From: an uncultured Faecalibacterium sp.
GTDB lineage: Bacteria; Bacillota; Clostridia; Oscillospirales; Ruminococcaceae
Length of the DNA: 8,169 nucleotides
NCBI GenBank assembly: GCA_934533135.1
Contig: CAKTBG010000038.1
Span: 1 to 8,169 of the forward strand
Direction of reading: 5' to 3'
Shown here: piece after piece, positions 6,896 to 8,169 of the stretch
How the letters are laid out: the number at the start of each line of letters is the position of its first letter
Numbering within the stretch: position 1 is the first letter of the stretch
Notes under the pieces: model-generated
The model's database searches: none
The model's input: the letters and a program-made list of their open reading frames with translations, nothing else
Told to the model about the DNA's origin: nothing
Program-made: the position numbers and the translations under genes

Positions 6896-7726
6896 ATGAA
6901 CCACAACACCCGTCCGCTCTGGCTCCTGCGGCAGGCCAGACAGCTGGTCTACCCCCGCCGCTGCCCCTTCTGCGGACGGGTGCTTGGTTTTCTGCCCGCC
7001 TGCGAGGAATGCGCCCCCGCACTGGATCTTCTGCGCCGGAGCCCTTCCATGCGGCTGAACAGCTCGCAGCACCTCCTGCACGACCTTGACGGCGCGGCAG
7101 CTCCCTATCGGTACAGCGGCCCCGTTCGCCGGGCTGTGCTGACCGCCAAATACCACAACGCGCCATGGGCCGCCGAGGAACTGGGCGTGGAGATGGCGCA
7201 CCTGCTCTTCGGCTCCGAGGTCGTCATGCGGGGCGCAGAGCCCCTGCCGTGCCCCGTAGAGGGCTATGAGCGCGGCTACCAGCTCATTCTGCCGGTGCCG
7301 CCCTCCAACCGGCGGAGAGGCTACAACGTTCCTGAGCGGATGGCACGCCCCCTTTCCGCCGCCCTTGGCGTACCGCTGCGCACCGATCTGCTTTTCCGCG
7401 TCCGCAGCCGCCGCAAGCAGGAGGGTCTAACCCTAGAAGAACGTCTCGAAAATGTGGCCAACGCGTTTCAGGCCGCCCATCCGGAGCAGTTGGAAAACAA
7501 GCGCATTCTGCTCATCGACGACGTCATCACCACCGGTGCAACCATCTCCGCCTGCGCCCACACCCTGCTGCAGGCCGGTGCCGAAAGCGTCTACGCCATG
7601 GCTTTTGCCACCGTCGAGCCCGCCCCTGCTGCATCCAGCACCTCTCCCCCATCCGGCGAGCACACCGCCCCGGAGCGTTCGGATCTCGATCCCGCTCCGG
7701 ATGAGGACGATCTCTTCGATTTTTGA
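6896..7726 (+). CDS. comF: ComF-family (ComFC) phosphoribosyltransferase-fold protein
   Basis: This 276-residue protein is of the ComF/GntX family, which in competent bacteria helps handle incoming single-stranded DNA in the cytoplasm. An N-terminal zinc-finger motif is visible: Cys23-x2-Cys26 and Cys36-x2-Cys39. Next come the family segments RYSGPVRRAVLTAKYH (72-87), PVPPSNRRRGYNVPERMA (133-150) and RKQEGLTLEERLENVANAF (173-191), then the PRPP-binding loop RILLIDDVITTGAT (203-216). The usual fold ends near residue 241. A Pro/Ser/Ala-rich and then acidic tail of about 35 residues follows, ending DEDDLFDF. The ATG at 6896 follows the SLH stop by two bases and has no clear Shine-Dalgarno, so translation is probably coupled. 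An upstream in-frame extension into the SLH gene lacks ComF similarity and was not used. No comFA lies beside it here. Reaction and substrate remain undefined for the family. Confidence 0.92.
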   Translation: MNHNTRPLWLLRQARQLVYPRRCPFCGRVLGFLPACEECAPALDLLRRSPSMRLNSSQHLLHDLDGAAAPYRYSGPVRRAVLTAKYHNAPWAAEELGVEMAHLLFGSEVVMRGAEPLPCPVEGYERGYQLILPVPPSNRRRGYNVPERMARPLSAALGVPLRTDLLFRVRSRRKQEGLTLEERLENVANAFQAAHPEQLENKRILLIDDVITTGATISACAHTLLQAGAESVYAMAFATVEPAPAASSTSPPSGEHTAPERSDLDPAPDEDDLFDF

Positions 7727-7798
7727 ACAAGATCCACGACGCAGCATCGCGGTTTTCCCTCTTTTTCAAAAAAGTTGTCAATTTTTTGAAAGAAACGC

Positions 7799-7827
7799 TT
7801 GACAAAATGCCCCAAATCGGGTATACT
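7799..7827 (+). promoter_or_regulatory. Strong sigma-70-type promoter of tRNA-Pro
   Basis: A perfect -35 TTGACA (7799-7804) and a near-perfect -10 TATACT (7822-7827) are 17 bases apart. Transcription would start near base 7834, about 28 bases before the mature tRNA. The -35 is part of an inverted repeat: TTGTCAA (7775-7781) and TTGACAA (7799-7805). An AT-rich 10-bp palindrome (7764-7773 with 7782-7791) also lies just upstream and may act as an UP-like or bent element (inference). Confidence 0.9.
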
Positions 7828-7861
7828 GATTGAGCTGTGAGCGACAAGCTCCAACAGATAT

Positions 7862-7939
7862 CCGGGTGTAGCGCAGTTTTGGTAGCGCGCTTGAATGGGG
7901 TTCAAGAGGCCGTGAGTTCGATTCTCGCCACTCGGACCA
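7862..7939 (+). tRNA. tRNA-Pro (anticodon GGG)
   Basis: The cloverleaf folds completely. The acceptor stem is CCGGGTG (7862-7868) with CACTCGG (7929-7935) and one G-U pair. The D arm is GCGC/GCGC with loop AGTTTTGGTA. The anticodon stem CTTGA/TCAAG encloses loop ATGGGGT, which gives anticodon GGG with G37, as in other bacterial tRNA-Pro. The variable loop is AGGCC. The T arm is GTGAG/CTCGC with loop TTCGATT. Discriminator A7936 is followed by an encoded CCA (7937-7939). It reads CCC and CCU proline codons. Its 3' end is the likely integration target of the element to the right. Confidence 0.96.
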
Positions 7940-7940
7940 T

Positions 7941-7980
7941 AAATCCAACGATTTCACGTTAGAAATCGTTGGATTTTTTT
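7941..7980 (+). terminator. Rho-independent terminator of tRNA-Pro
   Basis: AAATCCAACGATTTC (7941-7955) pairs perfectly over 15 bp with GAAATCGTTGGATTT (7962-7976) around the 6-base loop ACGTTA. A T-run continues to 7980. It begins one base after the tRNA CCA. If the tRNA 3' end is the crossover site, this terminator belongs to the integrated element rather than to the original locus. On the opposite strand only three T's follow the stem, so it is a poor terminator for the integrase. Confidence 0.93.
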
Positions 7981-8003
7981 GTTTATAGGCTGGCCTCATT
8001 TGG

Positions 8004-8027
8004 TTTTGACCACAATTTTGACCACAA
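8004..8027. repeat. Two tandem 12-bp repeats, candidate integrase arm sites
   Basis: TTTTGACCACAA occurs twice with no gap (8004-8015 and 8016-8027), between the tRNA terminator and the integrase stop. Short direct repeats in this position are typical arm-type binding sites for the N-terminal domain of tyrosine integrases. The repeat is directly visible; its function is inferred. Ten bases of the terminator stem (CCAACGATTT, 7945-7954) recur right after it at 8030-8039. Confidence 0.65.
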
Positions 8028-8073
8028 TGCCAACGATTTTATCTGGTCTAATTAGTGCCGTTCCGTCCAATTT

Positions 8074-8169
8074 TCAGGCCGAAAACGCCTCACTGAACAA
8101 CTGGATCGCACTCTGCCGAATGGATTCCTGAACATGGAGATAATGCTCAGTCATCTCGGTGTCGGCATG
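8074..8169 (-). CDS. Tyrosine recombinase / integrase, C-terminal end
   Basis: The last 31 codons and the TGA stop (8076-8074) of a minus-strand gene are visible, cut by the window edge. The fragment starts HADTEMTEHYLHVQ. In tyrosine recombinases the motif (LG)H-x8-Y carries a conserved His and the nucleophilic Tyr nine residues later (compare XerD, LGHSDLSTTQIY). Here His1 and Tyr10 keep that spacing exactly. The remaining 21 residues (ending FSEAFSA) are a short C-terminal helix and tail. Without the upstream part the family (phage, Tn916-like, island) cannot be assigned. The position beside tRNA-Pro and the tandem repeats supports an element-specific integrase rather than host XerC/D. Confidence 0.85.
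   Translation of the reverse strand, partial: HADTEMTEHYLHVQESIRQSAIQLFSEAFSA

Larger units (their letters stand above)
7940..8169. mobile_element. Edge of an integrated element at tRNA-Pro (partial)
   Basis: A tyrosine recombinase gene ends 134 bases from the tRNA 3' end and is transcribed toward it. This is the classic arrangement of prophages and integrative elements that insert in tRNA 3' ends. Base composition also falls from the GC-rich neighbourhood to clearly AT-richer DNA after the tRNA. The far end and the duplicated tRNA 3' fragment that would prove integration lie beyond the window, so the type of element (phage, ICE or island) and its exact boundary are not known. Confidence 0.7.

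Noticed and set aside
7764..7791. AT-rich palindrome after comF as a terminator
   Set aside because: The 10-bp stem TTTCAAAAAA/TTTTTTGAAA has one G-C pair and no T-run after it; it is more likely part of the tRNA promoter's upstream region.
1..8169. CRISPR array, toxin-antitoxin pair, retron or defence cassette
   Set aside because: No regularly spaced repeats were seen and no small paired genes or reverse-transcriptase motifs were found on either strand. Any such cargo would lie beyond the integrase, outside the window.

Overview
The window (about 8.2 kb, GC-rich, strongly biased to C/G-ending codons) looks like a chromosome segment from an anaerobic Clostridia-class gut bacterium of the Oscillospiraceae/Ruminococcaceae (Faecalibacterium, Gemmiger or Subdoligranulum type). 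This placement is inferred from the gene set (flavocytochrome-c-type fumarate reductase, extracytoplasmic NusG domain II protein, MacAB-like efflux without an outer membrane, SLH-domain surface protein) and from an intergenic palindromic repeat that resembles ones I recall from that group. It was not tested by any search.

Layout. (1) Bases 1-874 hold the end of one transcription unit: the C-terminal 144 residues of an FAD-binding fumarate/urocanate-reductase-like protein, overlapping by four bases (ATGA) a small membrane-anchored NusG domain II protein, then a strong intrinsic terminator. (2) Bases 900-4614 hold a three-gene efflux operon. It has a candidate promoter and a leader with two mutually exclusive hairpins around the ribosome binding site. 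The genes are a MacA/HlyD-like adaptor with a duplicated lipoyl/hairpin module, a MacB-type ATPase and a MacB/FtsX-type permease. (3) Bases 4615-4706 carry a REP-like palindromic repeat. (4) Bases 4707-7726 hold a secreted SLH-domain protein and, two bases after its stop codon, a ComF-family phosphoribosyltransferase-fold protein with an unusual acidic C-terminal tail. (5) Bases 7799-7980 hold a strong sigma-70-type promoter, tRNA-Pro(GGG) with encoded CCA, and a perfect 15-bp terminator hairpin. (6) From about 7940 to the right edge lies the apparent end of an integrated element: two tandem 12-bp repeats and, on the minus strand, the last 31 codons of a tyrosine recombinase including its catalytic Tyr.

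How they work together. The adaptor, ATPase and permease should form one ATP-driven export machine. The overlapping flavoprotein and NusG-II genes suggest a shared extracytoplasmic redox role. The SLH protein is expected on the cell wall, and ComF suggests DNA-uptake capacity. The tRNA gene is the probable integration target of the element to the right. Most of the window is ordinary core genome. The features most worth a second look are the operon leader, the doubled adaptor, an atypical palindromic patch inside the SLH gene, the ComF tail and the tRNA/integrase junction.
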